Source: Sepiola atlantica
Taxonomy: Eukaryota > Mollusca > Cephalopoda > Sepiida > Sepiolidae
Assembly: GCA_963556195.1 (NCBI GenBank)
Contig: OY744519.1
Location: 104,452,500-104,516,499 of the forward strand
Direction: 5' to 3'
DNA length: 64,000 nucleotides
Shown here: piece by piece, positions 1 to 11,925 of the stretch
Position numbering within the stretch: the first letter of the stretch is position 1
Layout: each line of letters begins with the position of its first letter
The notes under the pieces: model-generated
What the model saw: the letters and a program-made list of their open reading frames with translations, nothing else
Database searches by the model: none
What the model was told of the DNA's origin: nothing
Translations under genes and position numbers: made by a program

Positions 1-76
1 GAGAGAGGGAGAGAGAGAGAGAGAGAGACAGACATACAGACAGACAGAGACAGAGACAGAGACAGAGACAGAGACG
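1..76. repeat. (GA)n / (CAGA)n microsatellite
   Basis: Alternating GA dinucleotides pass into GACAGA units. The tract starts at the window edge, so its true length is unknown. Confidence 0.95.
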
Positions 77-169
77 GCGAGGACAAATTGTACGAAAAAA
101 AAAACAGGAGGAGGTCAAACAATATACTGTTAGAGAGACTGTAAGTGATAGATATAAACTTAGTAAGAT

Positions 170-275
170 ATGGCTCACGTTGTGAGTTAATTGCAAATTA
201 CGACTAATTAGAACAATTAAAATAGATGTGTCTTTCAAACATAACTGAATCCCAAAACTGAGGAACATCTTAGCA
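170..275 (+). repeat. Dispersed repeat family G, copy 1
   Basis: The stretch with TTAATTGCAAATTACGAC and AATTAGAACAATTAAA recurs with scattered differences at about 52370-52465, same orientation. Both copies follow GAGAGA-containing sequence. No coding potential or element class is recognised. Confidence 0.6.
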
Positions 276-441
276 TGTATTTTGTATGATTAAAATATAT
301 ATGAACAAATCTGCAAGGAAACAAACGTTGATTAACTCACCTTTAGTAAAATAATCGATAGATAATATAGATCTCACCTTCTCCGTTTCATCTTTATTTA
401 CGTCATCATCTTACCCTCCAAGTTTTACGATGCTGCTTATG

Positions 442-490
442 CTGCTACTACTACTACTATTACTACTACTAGTAGTAGTAGTAGTAGTAG
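442..490. repeat. Mirror-image triplet tract (CTA)n then (GTA)n
   Basis: ACTACTACT runs into AGTAGTAGT around a central CTAG, so the two halves are reverse complements and the tract can fold on itself. The Leu/Val-rich open frame across it (430-735) is a by-product of the triplets and is not called as a gene. Confidence 0.9.
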
Positions 491-964
491 TCTTCCCATT
501 ATCCCATAACCTCTTTCTACTCTATTCATCGAACCCCTTCTCGTTTGATTCGATCTTCTGCCCACCATTAAACACCCAATGCATAAACTATGAAACAATC
601 AAGCAAGAATATCAGCATGATACTGAGTTGAACGAAGTGAAGACTGAAGTTATATATGAAAAATATTGTGTGAAACACATTTTTCGATTTTACTGCGTAA
701 ACATGATACCATCATTGTGCGTATTTCGGACTTAAAGCAACTAATAATTTTTCTTTAAACCAAACATCTTATGCCATTACAGATGTAAGTTTGCACGGTG
801 ATAAGCGAGATGAAAAGAAGATAGCAAACAACATTTTCAGGGTGCGTCAAAAGTAACTTGGAAGTCAATGCTTTCTTATTGCAAGAAAACAGGCGGCTAT
901 TTAAACACTCCCTCACTCGGTTGCTTGATACCAGATAAGTGTTAGCCAAATCAGTTCAGATGAA

Positions 965-1330
965 CGCATCTTACCGGTGTCAATTAAATTTTTAGTCCAT
1001 TTTTGCTTGTCTCATTCTTTGTTCGTTAGGATGTTATGTTCGTTTTTGTTCTCGTTCACAATTTCTTTGCTGTGCTCAACCTCTGCTGCTTCTTCCTTAG
1101 TGAATATGTGGTCTCGTGGTCGTGTGTTTCTGTACTTTCAGGGTTTAGATAATTTTTCATTGGATGGTGTTTTCTGGTGTTCTGTTTCATCACTTACATT
1201 TCGTTTTATTTCCATTAGCTCCAGATCTGGGAACCATCTTCTCTTAAGGATGTATCGTCCTTGGTATGCTATCCCCTTTTTTTACATGGTTGTCAGAACA
1301 TTTGCCTCATAAATTTTTCATGAAATTCAG
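965..1330 (-). pseudogene. Fragment of RLE-type LINE (N-terminal part)
   Basis: On the minus strand the conceptual translation contains DHIFTKEEAAEVEHSKE followed by NEHNILTNKE. The same FT-E-EEAA-V motif and the downstream TCCTAACGAACA stretch recur in the copy at 6250-6490, which leads into recognisable reverse-transcriptase sequence. Frames are interrupted. The family is inferred to be a restriction-like-endonuclease LINE (see 4200-6500); this piece has no catalytic domain. Confidence 0.5.
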
Positions 1331-4190
1331 ATAGCGTCTTTGTGTGTGATCGCTTTAGTAACAACATTTCTCACTAATCTATTTTCCATGGTTATTCATT
1401 TCTTCCTCTAAGTTATTTTTGGTTTGCTGTATTGAGCATTTTTACTTATTTGGTTGATATTATCATGGTACTTGAAATTATATGGACCTACATTTGTAAG
1501 ATCGCAACCAGGCTCCCCGTGTTTGACCATTGAGAAAGCATTTGTCGATCATGACACCCATATCTTTCTTCTGGGCTCCACGGCTGTTATTTTTGTTTTG
1601 TCTCTTTTTATAGGTTTGTGTACGTGGCAACACCAGGCCCAGGCCTAATTTCCCCGTGGTTCACATAATTGAGAGATAACTGTGCACTATTGCACGAAAA
1701 TTAAACAACAGCAAAAAATCAATAAGAAAATGATAAAAGGAAATTGCTGTCACGTTCAAAGTGCGTTGTTCTCGTAACAACACGAAAATGCAGGTGCCGG
1801 ATTATTGTATACTGGCTACTTATAGGCGATGAATCCTGGCTTATTCTAATTTCTGTATTAGCCAAGCCAACCACATTACAGACATTTTTTACTCACCCGA
1901 CGTGGCACCTCAGACCAATAATTTCTCAAATAATAGTTGAGACTGTGATGGTGTTTATTTAAAAAATGTCCATCTTTAAATCCTTTTCAGTTAAAAATAA
2001 AAAAAATGTACTATAAAAACCTCCAAAATATAACATAGAATCGATGACGTCACCGGTTTAAGCGTTCTTTAAAAATCTATACGCCCTCGTTACTTTTATT
2101 GTGTTTTTCAATCTCCCTAAACAAATTATATTAATGGGAATTTGTTTTGAAGTAACATACTTAATTTAAATATTAAATTATCAAACTAGGAAAAACACAT
2201 CCTTTCTCTTGAGATATAAGTACCAAATCAATTTTTTATGTGAAATGTTAAATATGTATGGATGAGCAAAAGGGAAATAAATTAATTATATTGCAGACAA
2301 GATTAACGATGTTTTTAAAGAATTTTTTTATCCTTACAATTTTTTTTATTGAGTTGCACATTCTTAAGATACATTATTACTTACTTTTTGATTAAAATAT
2401 AATTATGGTTTAAATAACTTACCTGCTTAAACTAATTATTATTTAATTTTGTTTAAGGAAAGCATATTAAAATGGATGATTTTAGAATTTTGATATTTAC
2501 AAATATATTTATGAAAAAATATATGAATTTAATATTTTAACATATTCATTTGCTCGTTGGATTAATAATAAATACTGGAATTATTTTCAAGCAAGTTGAT
2601 TTCCTTGAAAATAATGTCTGGCACTATAATTACATTTGAACAAGTTTGCTTGACAAAAATTAATCCATACATAATTGTATTATTAAATATTTAATGCTAC
2701 ACTTATAATAACTTAAAATATAACTGAACTGAACACTTTTAAGGGAAAAAGTTATGAATTTCATTAAAATAAATATAAAAAATAGTTTGAAAAGACTAAT
2801 TGAACGATTTTTGCTATTTATTTTCTCAGCGTTTGGTTTAAATTTTATATATAATAAAAATCAAACTAAAAATGAAAATTGGAAAAGTATTGTGGATTGT
2901 GAAAGATTTCACAATATTATTTGTTAATTAAAAATAAATGAGACCATTTCAAAGTAAAAATAAGTTTTAATTCAGGTCGAATTTTCACCGAATAAAATTA
3001 AAATTTGAAAGAATTTTCAATAGATTAGCATTTAAATTTCAAAAAAGAAAAAAATGATGAAAAGCATATAATACTTACTTTTGTCGTACAAAGAGAGGGC
3101 TTATTTTCGGCTTAAAGAATGTAACAAAAAAAAACTCTTATAAAAAAATAATAACATTTACACACGTGCGTTTGCAAAAGCAACTACTTTCTCTTTACGA
3201 GTTGACGCGTTAATAAAGTCTATTCGGTCTTCCATAGTCTAACAGCGGCCGATGAATTTGACAAAACGCTTGCTTACCTCGAGAAAATAAACATTCTATA
3301 AGAAGCACAAATTATTAGGCCGAAGTCGATGTCGGTCTTTTATGATTAATAACAGTTAGGTTTATGTTATATTAAAATATTTTGAAAAATTGGGAAACCG
3401 TATTCTCAAAATAGACGTTTAAACTTTAAAATGTTTAAATTATGAAGTCATTTAAATGAATTAAAATCTAAAAATTAATTATTATTTATAACTTTTTTCC
3501 TTGCAATTCAATAGATCATAGAGAAAATAGAGTAAAGATTTTCAAAACATAATAATATTGTATTTATTTCCACTTTTTATTTGTGAATTTACAGATACTT
3601 TACCAAAATAAGGTACCAATAAAAAAAACATGTAAATCTGATGTGTTATTTAAGACTTTTCCACTTTAAATAACATTAAAATTTTGATTGACCTGAATAT
3701 ATTTTGTTCAGATTACTTAAAATTAAATAAGGCGGGGGGAATCATTAGAAAAATATTTACCCTCTTGTATTTTACGAAAGCAACATTGTAAATATAAATA
3801 AGTGCAATAATCGAGAATTTCGTGAAAATCTGATCATTATTTGATTTATGCTAGATTTATTAAACACGTGTCTACTAGAGCCCACAAAATGGCCACTACA
3901 TAGGAACGTTTTTCAACTCTCTTTAACGGCTCTCTTTAATACATCCGATTCAAAATAAAGTGAAGATCTTTTGGATGTTGACTGGTCGGCGATCACATTT
4001 AAAAGAAGGGAACGGCGTTTATTGGCGTCAGGACGGACAAAATATATTTGCATCCGGCCCGTAAAATTAAGTGTCTGTTAGTTGATCAAGGAGAATTGTC
4101 TTGGCCAATCAAATGGGACTATTTTGGAATTCAATTGAGTTAAATTCGTTATATGGAACAAAGGAATTTAATTATTAGAAGAAAAAGGGG
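1331..4190. other. AT-rich non-coding stretch, no gene seen
   Basis: A short moderate-GC segment at about 1490-1660 may continue the LINE fragment before it but has no recognisable domain. From about 1960 to 3850 the DNA is very AT-rich with no long open frame. 3850-4190 is somewhat richer in GC and looks single-copy within the window. Nothing here supports an exon call. Confidence 0.6.
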
Positions 4191-4199
4191 ACTTAACCC

Positions 4200-6500
4200 T
4201 TTTTATACCCTTCATGACCATTTTCTGTAGCCTGACAGTTTCAGTTCCCTTTGTCTCGTTTAATATTCTTTTATGTTTTTAGCTGTGTTTACTCAGTGTA
4301 ATCATAGTTCAGCTGTATTCATCAGTGCCATGTTTTGTATCTTCATGTAGTTGCTTAGTGTGTTTGTCTCCTTGATATTCACTCTGTGAATGCTGGGACG
4401 TTGGAATCTACTTTTTGACGCGTTCTTTCATTCTTGTTGACTATATTTCACGCCCAGTCTTTTTGCTCGGGTGAGTTTGTTCTTTCGTATTTCCAGATCT
4501 TACATGGTTATATGTCTTCTATTATTTTAATACTGGCTTCGGTTTATGCCTGTACCATTTGTCTGTAAAAATGCAGTAATTTGCATAGCTCCCAGCGGAC
4601 TACTTTTTCGACTAAGCCTGTTTGATATTCCGTTTCAGCAATGTTGACACATTTACTTATGACGTGGTCTACCGTTTCGTCTCTTTGTCTACAGAATCTA
4701 TATTTACTGTTTTACTCGGTCTTGTCTATATTAGCTTGTATGTAGTTCATGCAGCTGTCAGTAGCAACTCCGTTTCTCTGTCCAAATGTACTTTTCGTAA
4801 CTATGTCCATGAATTTTTGTGCACTATTTCTTTAGTCATTTTATAAATCATCCATATAGCTACTCTTCGTCCGATTTTGATGTTCTCGTCTTTTCTCCGG
4901 TCTCGCTGTCTCCATATTATTCATTCAGAAACTGATTTTTGTCTCTCTGTACATTTTTTTTATATACTAATGAGTCACCACTTACCAAGGCCAAAAGGCA
5001 ACTCCAGGATAAGGATTAATGAGTTGATCAGGTGGACGGTGGACTGTGAAACAACACTTTGATGATTTGAGACAGAATTTGATTATTCAAGAGAACTGCT
5101 TGACAAGAATTTGTTAACATTGGACTTGGAAACATGTTAGAGTCATCTGGGAAGCAACCACTTGCTATTGCGTTCCACAGACATGTAATACTTTGGAAAT
5201 AAACTTTGATCATAGACGTTCCGTTTCGTTGAAGATATAAAGAGAAAAAAATATTTTGTGTTATATATTTTTTACTCCTTTTATCGCATTACCCATCACC
5301 GTGACAGAGACAGGAATAAGGAATACTCACCTGTACTCTTCCCGCTTCTTTCGTTTTTACATAGAGTCGATCAGTTTCAGCTTCCGAAGGCAGTGCGTAG
5401 TGCATGGTCATTAGTTTCCTACTGTTTTGATCACTGAACTTGGATACTTTTTTTTGTCACTTTTATTAAGGGTTTAGCGTATCTTACTAAGTATTTATTC
5501 TTTTTAATAGTTTTCTATATATTTTCGTTTCAAGGAGCTTTCTTATTCTTATTAGATAATCTAGTTTAGTAAGCTCTTATATACTTGTTGATTTGATGAT
5601 GTCCGCTATCAGCTTCCCTAGATATTTATAGGGAGAACATTCAATAAGTGCCCCCATCACCTCCAGATTGGACAATTCTATTCCTTATGTTGATTCTAAT
5701 TTTCCACTATTTATCTTAAATGGTGCAAACCTTTCCATTCTTTATCCGGACTAAAGATTCTGGTTGTCCTTATTAGTGTTTCTAGCATTGGAGGGATAAT
5801 TTGCGATCGTTATTTCATTTTAGGCTACTCGTTATTCCTGTTGTTGACATGTCGTTTTTCCTATATATTGCTCCAAAATTGTCTTGTTTCTAATAGGTCC
5901 GATCGCTTTTGTCCTTCCTTGCGTTTTGGTAAAACTGGATTTCATAGTTTGATTGCGTCTTGTTTTGTTTGTACTGTTCAAATTTTATCATCGCGGTCTT
6001 TCTTCCGTTTCAAGTATATTTTGCTTTATTTATTCGTGTTTTTCTACCCCTTCCACTTGTGTGCTTCCTTCCATTTTAAATTTTGTTATTCTTATTTACA
6101 GCGTTAGCTTATTTTTACTTTATTGAGTTGAGTTTTCAGTCTAGTTTAAGATACAGGCTGTCTTAGTCAATTACTTTAGCGGGTTTTGTTTTTAGGGCCA
6201 GTCTCGTAATTACAGATTTGATACCACTATAAAATGTTGTTCACCTCTATAATACTGTTCGTTAGGATGTGTGAGAAGAGTCTGTGTACCTCTTCCATTT
6301 CTAAGTTGTGAGATCAACCCATGCTGCTTCTTCCTCAGTAAATTCTGTAATTTCATTTTCAGTGATTTATACAGTTTTATAGTTTATAGTGTTTGTTTTT
6401 TTACCTGTGAATTTTCATTGGAAGTTATTTCTTGTTACATTGTTGCATGTATCTTTCCGTTTAATTCCAATAGTTCCGCGATTCAGTTTCGTTGCATAAA
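4200..6500 (-). pseudogene. Decayed RLE-type LINE ORF2 (R2 superclade, R4/Dong-like)
   Basis: Read on the minus strand in order. At about 6490-6250 an N-terminal motif FTEEEAAWV resembles that at 1100-1200. At 5800-5300 there is a reverse-transcriptase thumb/connection part with YKYLGKLIADIIK and then KLMTMHYALPSEAETDRLYV. At 4800-4450 there is a C-terminal zinc-finger-like stretch ending RWELCKLLHF. The zinc-finger part, RFCRQRDETVDHVISKC, has lost its first Cys compared with the + strand copy at 17420-17470 (C-X2-C-X7-H-X4-C). A CCHC finger followed by a restriction-like endonuclease is typical of R2-superclade LINEs. The central RT region with the catalytic motif is missing, and stops and frameshifts are frequent. 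About 4975-5230 looks like unrelated sequence within the element. Family placement is from recognition of motifs, not a search. Confidence 0.7.
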
Positions 6501-6507
6501 AGTCAGT

Positions 6508-6512
6508 GACCA

Positions 6513-6601
<89 letters not shown>

Positions 6602-6605
6602 TAAA
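6508..6605. repeat. Compound triplet (ATT)n then (AGT)n
   Basis: About 20 ATT units pass directly into about 11 AGT units. The tract lies at the upstream edge of the minus-strand LINE copy at 4200-6500, matching the AAT/TAA tracts next to other copies of the family. Long poly-Ile, poly-Asn or poly-Ser frames here are artefacts. Confidence 0.95.
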
Positions 6606-6744
6606 GATGTAAGGTGGGTATAATACCTCTATACACAATTGTCGTATTCGCTGTTTCTGTTCTCGATCGATTAAAATAAACATATGACTTCTTTTTGATG
6701 GAGGATTCATGTGCATAAAAAGATTTATAGAGTTCAGTTCAAAG

Positions 6745-6745
<1 letters not shown>

Positions 6746-6803
<58 letters not shown>
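6746..6803. repeat. (TA)n microsatellite
   Basis: Uninterrupted TA units ending in ATGTATGTAT. Confidence 0.95.
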
Positions 6804-6810
<7 letters not shown>

Positions 6811-6829
6811 AGTAACATATATGTGAGAG

Positions 6830-7739
6830 AGAGAGGTATTAAGAAACCATTGCTAAACTATTTCATCATTCGTTCTGCTGCTCACTTCATTGAGTCGAAC
6901 CCTACTTTTCTGCGTCTTTCCCCCATTAAGTCTAGCTGGTATAAGAGACCACAACCTTCTTCGGAATATGTAAGACGTCAGATGTAAACTCGTTATCCAT
7001 CAGGGTCATGCTCAAACCTTACAACCGTCAATCATTCAGTTAGTTTGTCGCTCATTTCAGGAAGATTTTTCTTAATTGTTATCCTTGATCTCTCGTCATA
7101 TGTAAGGATCAGCAGCAGTTGGTAGTAGTAATAGTAGTAGTATAAGTAGGATAAGTCGACTTCCACAATGTTTTATTCCAAATTGAAGGCTTCACAATTC
7201 GACCTGTGCACGAAATATTGTCGAACTATTAAAGAATTATCAAGATTAATCATTTTTAAAATATATTTCTTTTCTATATTTTTCATTTCATTCTTTGAAT
7301 TTTTCAGTTTGTTTCTATTTTTTCATTCTATGTTCTATTTTGTCATTTTTGCTGAATCACAAAATGATAATAGCATTTCGGAATATTGATTATTTCTCAC
7401 GAGTAGAAAATAGCGAAACACTAAAGAGAAAATATCGACGCTGGATTATCTTTAAGACAAAACTTGTTTCGACGTCATGGTTCGAAAGACAACTGGGATT
7501 GAATGTTGATCCTCAAACAAGGTTGCGTTGGATTACGGATGATTTAGAAAGAGTTTATTAAAGATTACCATGCAATCAGAAAATCAGTTCAAGAAAGAAA
7601 TATTAGGTTGAAAAATAACTGTTTTGTTTTAATCTACTATCGGTTCTTAGAATTTTCAGGGAATCAGACATTTAACTCTTTGATTTCACACGTTTTTAAA
7701 ATTTGACTTTTTACGGATTTCTTTCTGAAATATAATAGA
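6830..7739. other. No recognised feature
   Basis: The most protein-like piece is a + strand open frame at 7295-7561, whose second half encodes WIIFKTKLVSTSWFERQLGL. It has mixed composition and is not low complexity, but I recognise no family and see no splice evidence. A short interrupted (GTA)n tract lies at 7118-7143. Confidence 0.4.
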
Positions 7740-8335
7740 AAATATTTCATTTAATCCTCTTTTTCGTTTCTCTTTCGTATGTATTTGATTTCTTTGTCTC
7801 TTTCTTTATCTAGTTATGCCCTCCCTGTTTTCTTTAAATTCTTTTCTCGTCGCTGCTTCGTTTTTCTTCTCACTTTCCGTCCGGCTCTCTTACCTATTCC
7901 TATCTTTCTTTTATATCCTACCAATTTTCTCCACTCTTTCTTTTCTTCTCACGTGCTATCCACCTATCTTTCTATCCGCCTCTTATTTCTTTTCTCCTTT
8001 CATTCCTTTTTATTCTACTTCTTTTCTTCTCTCTTTCTTTTCTCTTTTTTTATTTTGTATTCTACTTCTTTTCTCTCTTTCATTCCTATTTACTTTCTGT
8101 CAACCTCTCTTTCTTTTCTGTCCTCTTTCTTTGTTTCTCTCTTTCTGTCCGCCTCTCTGTCTTTTCTCATTTACTTCGTTATATCCTCTTTATTTTCTAC
8201 TTTCTCCTTTTCTTCTCTTTCTTTTTCTATCTCTTTTTTTGTTTCTCTCTTTCTGCTCGCCCTTCTTTTTTTTATATCTCTTTTCTTTTATGATATTTTT
8301 CTTCGCTCTGTTTATTCGCTTTTTCGTTCCGGCGT
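7740..8335. repeat. Long polypyrimidine tract (CT-rich)
   Basis: About 600 bp in which the + strand is almost only C and T (TTTCTCTTTCTTTTC style units with short TATTTTAT breaks). Two overlapping frames of 186 and 200 codons rich in Phe, Leu and Ser result from this composition and are not genes. Such tracts can adopt triplex (H-DNA) structure; that is general knowledge, not shown here. Confidence 0.9.
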
Positions 8336-8682
8336 TTAGTTATTCGTTTGTTTTTATTCGTCATTTCTTTGTTTCACTTTATTTCACTTTTTATTTTTAC
8401 CAAAAAATAGTTCATTAACTACTGGAATGAATTGCTGAATAATATCAAATATATAACTAGTGTACATTGCTTTTCTAAATAATATTGACTAGTTTCATGA
8501 GTAAAGAATGCATTTAATGGACAATCTTCTGAGCTTTCATTCTGGTGCTACCAGATCAGACTGTCTTAAGATACCGGTTTCCCGACTTAAAATGCACAAA
8601 ACATGATGTTATTGTTTTTTCCTTTCTTTTTGCAAAACTCAATCATGTTCTGAAAAGCTAAAAGCAAAAACATTTTTCCTGT

Positions 8683-8955
8683 ACAAAACAACTAAACCAA
8701 ACACCATCAATAAATATTTGTAAGATATAAAGAACTTGAACATAAACTTTTACGAAAATGACCAGATTCGGCATTAAATAACCCGAAAGGTTTATATTCC
8801 GTAAAACAAAACAACCAAACCAAACACCATAATAAAATATTTGAAGATATAAAGAACTTGAAGCATAAAAACTGTTACCAAAATGACCTTATTCGGCATT
8901 AAATAATCTAAAAAGGGTTGATATGCCGTAAAACAAAACCACCAAATAAAATGAT
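8683..8955. repeat. Tandem repeat, unit about 125 bp, two copies plus a partial
   Basis: Units begin ACAAAACAACYAAACCAAAC at 8683 and 8806, with a partial third start at 8933. Each contains ATATAAAGAACTTGAA, then a block with TTCGGCATTAAATAA and a CCGTAAAACAAAAC junction. Related pieces occur at 9325-9345 and 23085-23145. Confidence 0.85.
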
Positions 8956-10440
8956 AATTATAAAAGAATCTGTTGGAAAGGTTTTCGGTGTGGTTAAAGT
9001 GTTAGATGAATAGAAGCTCCTTCTAAAGTTTGGACAGCCATTATGACATTATTACGACTACAGGAGATTTGCATATATATTTTTTTCTTACATTGTTTTT
9101 TTACCTAGGTGAAAGTATAAATAAATCCTAATTTTCTCCACTTTTCTATTTGGGAGCGTGATTCACGTAATTCACGTCAGGAAAACCGTTATGGAATGTA
9201 GAAGCGGAATTATTATAGCCATTTACGCATTAATATGAACAATTTCTCCTTCAGCTATGGGTAAAATCACCACTTGTGTTCTCTAAATCAATAGATATGG
9301 CGTTTTGGCAAAAGAAGTAATTTACCGTAAAACAACCCAACCAAAGTGCTGGATTCTACAGTCATATATGCATTCAATGTACACACATTCGTTTTTCGTG
9401 TATGCATAGAGGACAGCGACGACAACGGCGGCGATGTGTATAATGTTATAAGTAAATTAATGCTTTTATTTATTCATGTGTGAGTTATGAGACAGACAGG
9501 CAACAGAAGCCTTAGCATCATATCGTCGACACAGATTGCGTATTTATATGTATATGTATGCACACATGTGTGTGTAAGTAAGATATCGTTCTATTGTTTT
9601 TATTAGCAGGAGCAGCGTATTTTAAACGTGCAATGTAGATTCGATGTCTTTTGTGTTAGTGTCTACTAATAAATCCTACGGACCACACGTGCTTTTTTTA
9701 CCTTCATCCCGACTTAATTTAAAGACCGTATAAGATTCTTCACTGGTGATACCAACATGAATAACATTACAGCAACTGGGGCAGCAACGTTGCCAGTTCT
9801 TTAAGACACAGCAAACGAAATCAATTAAAGAACATTCCGATACCCTTTCGTATTTAGTTGCATAACAGAACGTTATAGAAGCCAGTTACTGTAAGAAAAT
9901 ACTTTTGCTTCCGTCCTTAGTGACTTAACTTCTTTATATTTAATAAAGGCAAACGCTTGAGATAAGACAATGCAGTTTGCGTTTGTAAATTCGGCGTCAT
10001 TTTGTTTGCGCATTTCTTTTATTTTAAACAGACGACAAAAGTTGTTTTCGTTTTAATTTTAAATAATCTTTGGGGACACTCTTTTATGGCGTTGTTGATT
10101 TTCTTTTAGTTATTAGTCTTTCGCTAGATGCAAATCTAGTTTTCGAATCTTATCTTCTTAATTTTTTCCGCTTATTATTAGATTATTTTGTTATCATTTG
10201 CCGGGGAGAAAAAACGATAACAGGAGAAGGTCGATTGAGGCAAAGTGAAAGCAGGCTACAAGATATGACAAACAATTTCTCCTTCCGAGACGCCAAAAAC
10301 TCGATTGGAAATTCGGTAAGGCCTGCTGTGGTAAATAAGTGAAATACGAAATGACATTTGAAAAACTCCCTCGTGTATAAACAAATCTGCATTTAGAAGA
10401 AAACCTTCTTTATTTATTTATGAAAACTAAAACGATTGCA
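8956..10440. other. No gene recognised
   Basis: Mixed-composition non-coding DNA. A + strand frame at 10070-10342 has a hydrophobic start but no recognisable domain and no supporting context. A short CGACGACAACGGCGGCGA stretch near 9415 is the only GC-rich spot. Confidence 0.5.
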
Positions 10441-10464
10441 ACTGCAAGAAAAAATAGACACAAT

Positions 10465-10467
10465 GTT

Positions 10468-10560
<93 letters not shown>
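10465..10560. repeat. Compound triplet (TAC)n then (AAT)n
   Basis: About 16 TAC units then about 12 AAT units. The next base begins a truncated LINE 3' region, so the AAT part sits at the 5' junction of an insertion. Confidence 0.95.
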
Positions 10561-10561
<1 letters not shown>

Positions 10562-11098
10562 CACTTCATGAGTTCCCCCCAATAAATTACACCGGCCTCA
10601 GCTGACACCACACAAAAATGAACCAATGAACTGAAATAGCAAAGAAACACCATAAGTTCCCTCCCCACTTCCCCTGCTCCCCTCCCCCGCTCCCCTTCCC
10701 CGCTCTCCCCCGGCTCTCCTCCCTCTAAAAAAAAAATGGTGCCAGCCTAGGCTGACATCACACAAAATATTTGCATAGGGTCAAGCAGGATGAGAAGACC
10801 GAGGAGAGACAGCACAAACTAGACCTCCACTAGAAGCGCAATTAGTGCTGGGACCTTGGGGGGGGGGGCTTATTGCAACCCAAATCCCAGAGAAGACCAA
10901 TGGTCTGTACCAGCGAAAAATCAATGGTAAACAGCTGTTGCGATACTGTAAGGTTATTTGCGGTGGCTATTGAAAAGAGGTGGAGAATAATGGAAATCTG
11001 AGGAGATTTGTTGTCACTCAGACTTCAGTGAATACCACTGGTTTTTGTCAGTGAGCAATGACTGATGATGACTTGTGTTAGAAGTCCTAGTAAGTATA

Positions 11099-11137
<39 letters not shown>
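10561..11137 (+). mobile_element. RLE-type LINE, 5'-truncated 3' UTR copy with (AAT)n tail
   Basis: This copy begins TCACTTCATGAGTTCCCCCC directly after an AAT tract. It carries the family's marker blocks: CAATAAATTACACCGGCCTC, GCCAGCCTAGGCTGACA, GACCGAGGAGAGACAGCAC, ATCAATGGTAAACAGCTGTT, and GTGAGCAATGACTGATGATG near the 3' end. It finishes in AGTAAGTATAA followed by about 13 AAT units at 11099-11137. The same order occurs at 11138-11740, 17940-18435, 46840-47690 (minus) and 47690-48000. There is no coding sequence here. Confidence 0.75.
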
Positions 11138-11740
11138 CACTGATAGAAATTGGAATAAAATTGGATCACCGAGACCACACAAAGGACGGCAATGCTCAAA
11201 AGAGCTGCAATCTTAAGGAAAATCCTCGAATGCGGAAACCAACCCCCATAAGTTACGAATGGTAACCAGCCACATAGAAGTTGCAATAGGAAAGAAAGCA
11301 AAACCACAAGGCGAACACCACTGCATGAACCAAGGAACAGAAACTGCAAGAAATCTTATAAACTGTTCCCCCAAAGTGATGGTATCAGCTGCAGCTGATG
11401 CCACCCAATATGGCCGTGAAAGGTCAAAGAGTATGGGAAGGCAGAGGAGGGAGAGCACTAACCAGACCTCAACTAGAAGAGTGCAGAGAGTATTGGGACT
11501 TTGGGGAGGTTTATTGTCACCCAAATCCTAGAGGAGACTAATGGTCGTTACCAGCGATTAATCAATGGTAGGCGACTGTTGCGATACCGCAAGGTCATTT
11601 GCGGTCGATGTCGAAAAGATGTGGAGAGTACTGGAAATCCGGGAGGGCTTGTTATCACTCAGACTCTAGGGAACACCATCGGTTGTTGTCGGTGAGCAAT
11701 CACTGATGATGACCTATGTGAGAACTTCTAGTGAGTACAA
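11138..11740 (+). mobile_element. RLE-type LINE, second tandem copy: ORF end plus 3' UTR
   Basis: It starts immediately after the AAT tail of the previous copy. One frame at about 11185-11250 reads TAMLKRAAILRKILECGN, matching the C-terminal tail of the family's ORF2 (compare KTAKIFKKILECGNEPTK near 17910). The 3' UTR blocks then follow, ending with GTGAGCAATCACTGATGATG and AGTGAGTACAA. Two head-to-tail truncated copies joined by AAT repeats suggest repeated use of a TAA-type target. Confidence 0.75.
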
Positions 11741-11892
11741 GTGTTCTTTTCCGTGTTGGGAAAAGTATTCATCTCATAGCTTTGTCTTTCGTAAAGTTCC
11801 CAAGCAGAAATATTATAAACTAGAAATTGATTAAGCAAATTTAATTAGTAATTAAAAAGGTAAGCATTTCATACTGATATATTAAGTATATA

Positions 11893-11925
11893 CTAGCTGA
11901 ACCCCGTGGAAATTCCACGGTGCTT
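11893..11925. repeat. 17-bp perfect palindrome
   Basis: CCGTGGAAATTCCACGG at 11904-11920 follows TACTAGCTGAAC. It resembles the end of a dispersed element, but a second end was not found. From 11925 to 12960 no gene is seen; about 12560-12770 is richer in GC and unclassified. Confidence 0.5.

Noticed and set aside
430..735. Secreted protein with a Leu/Val signal-like start
   Set aside because: The hydrophobic start is encoded by the CTA/GTA triplet tract.
6271..6818. Open frames of 73-113 codons rich in Ile, Asn, Ser or Tyr
   Set aside because: They are translations of (ATT)n, (AGT)n and (TA)n tracts.
7779..8418. Frames of 186 and 200 codons resembling multi-pass membrane proteins
   Set aside because: They come from a pyrimidine-only tract (Phe/Leu/Ser codons); two frames are open at once and neither shows codon structure.
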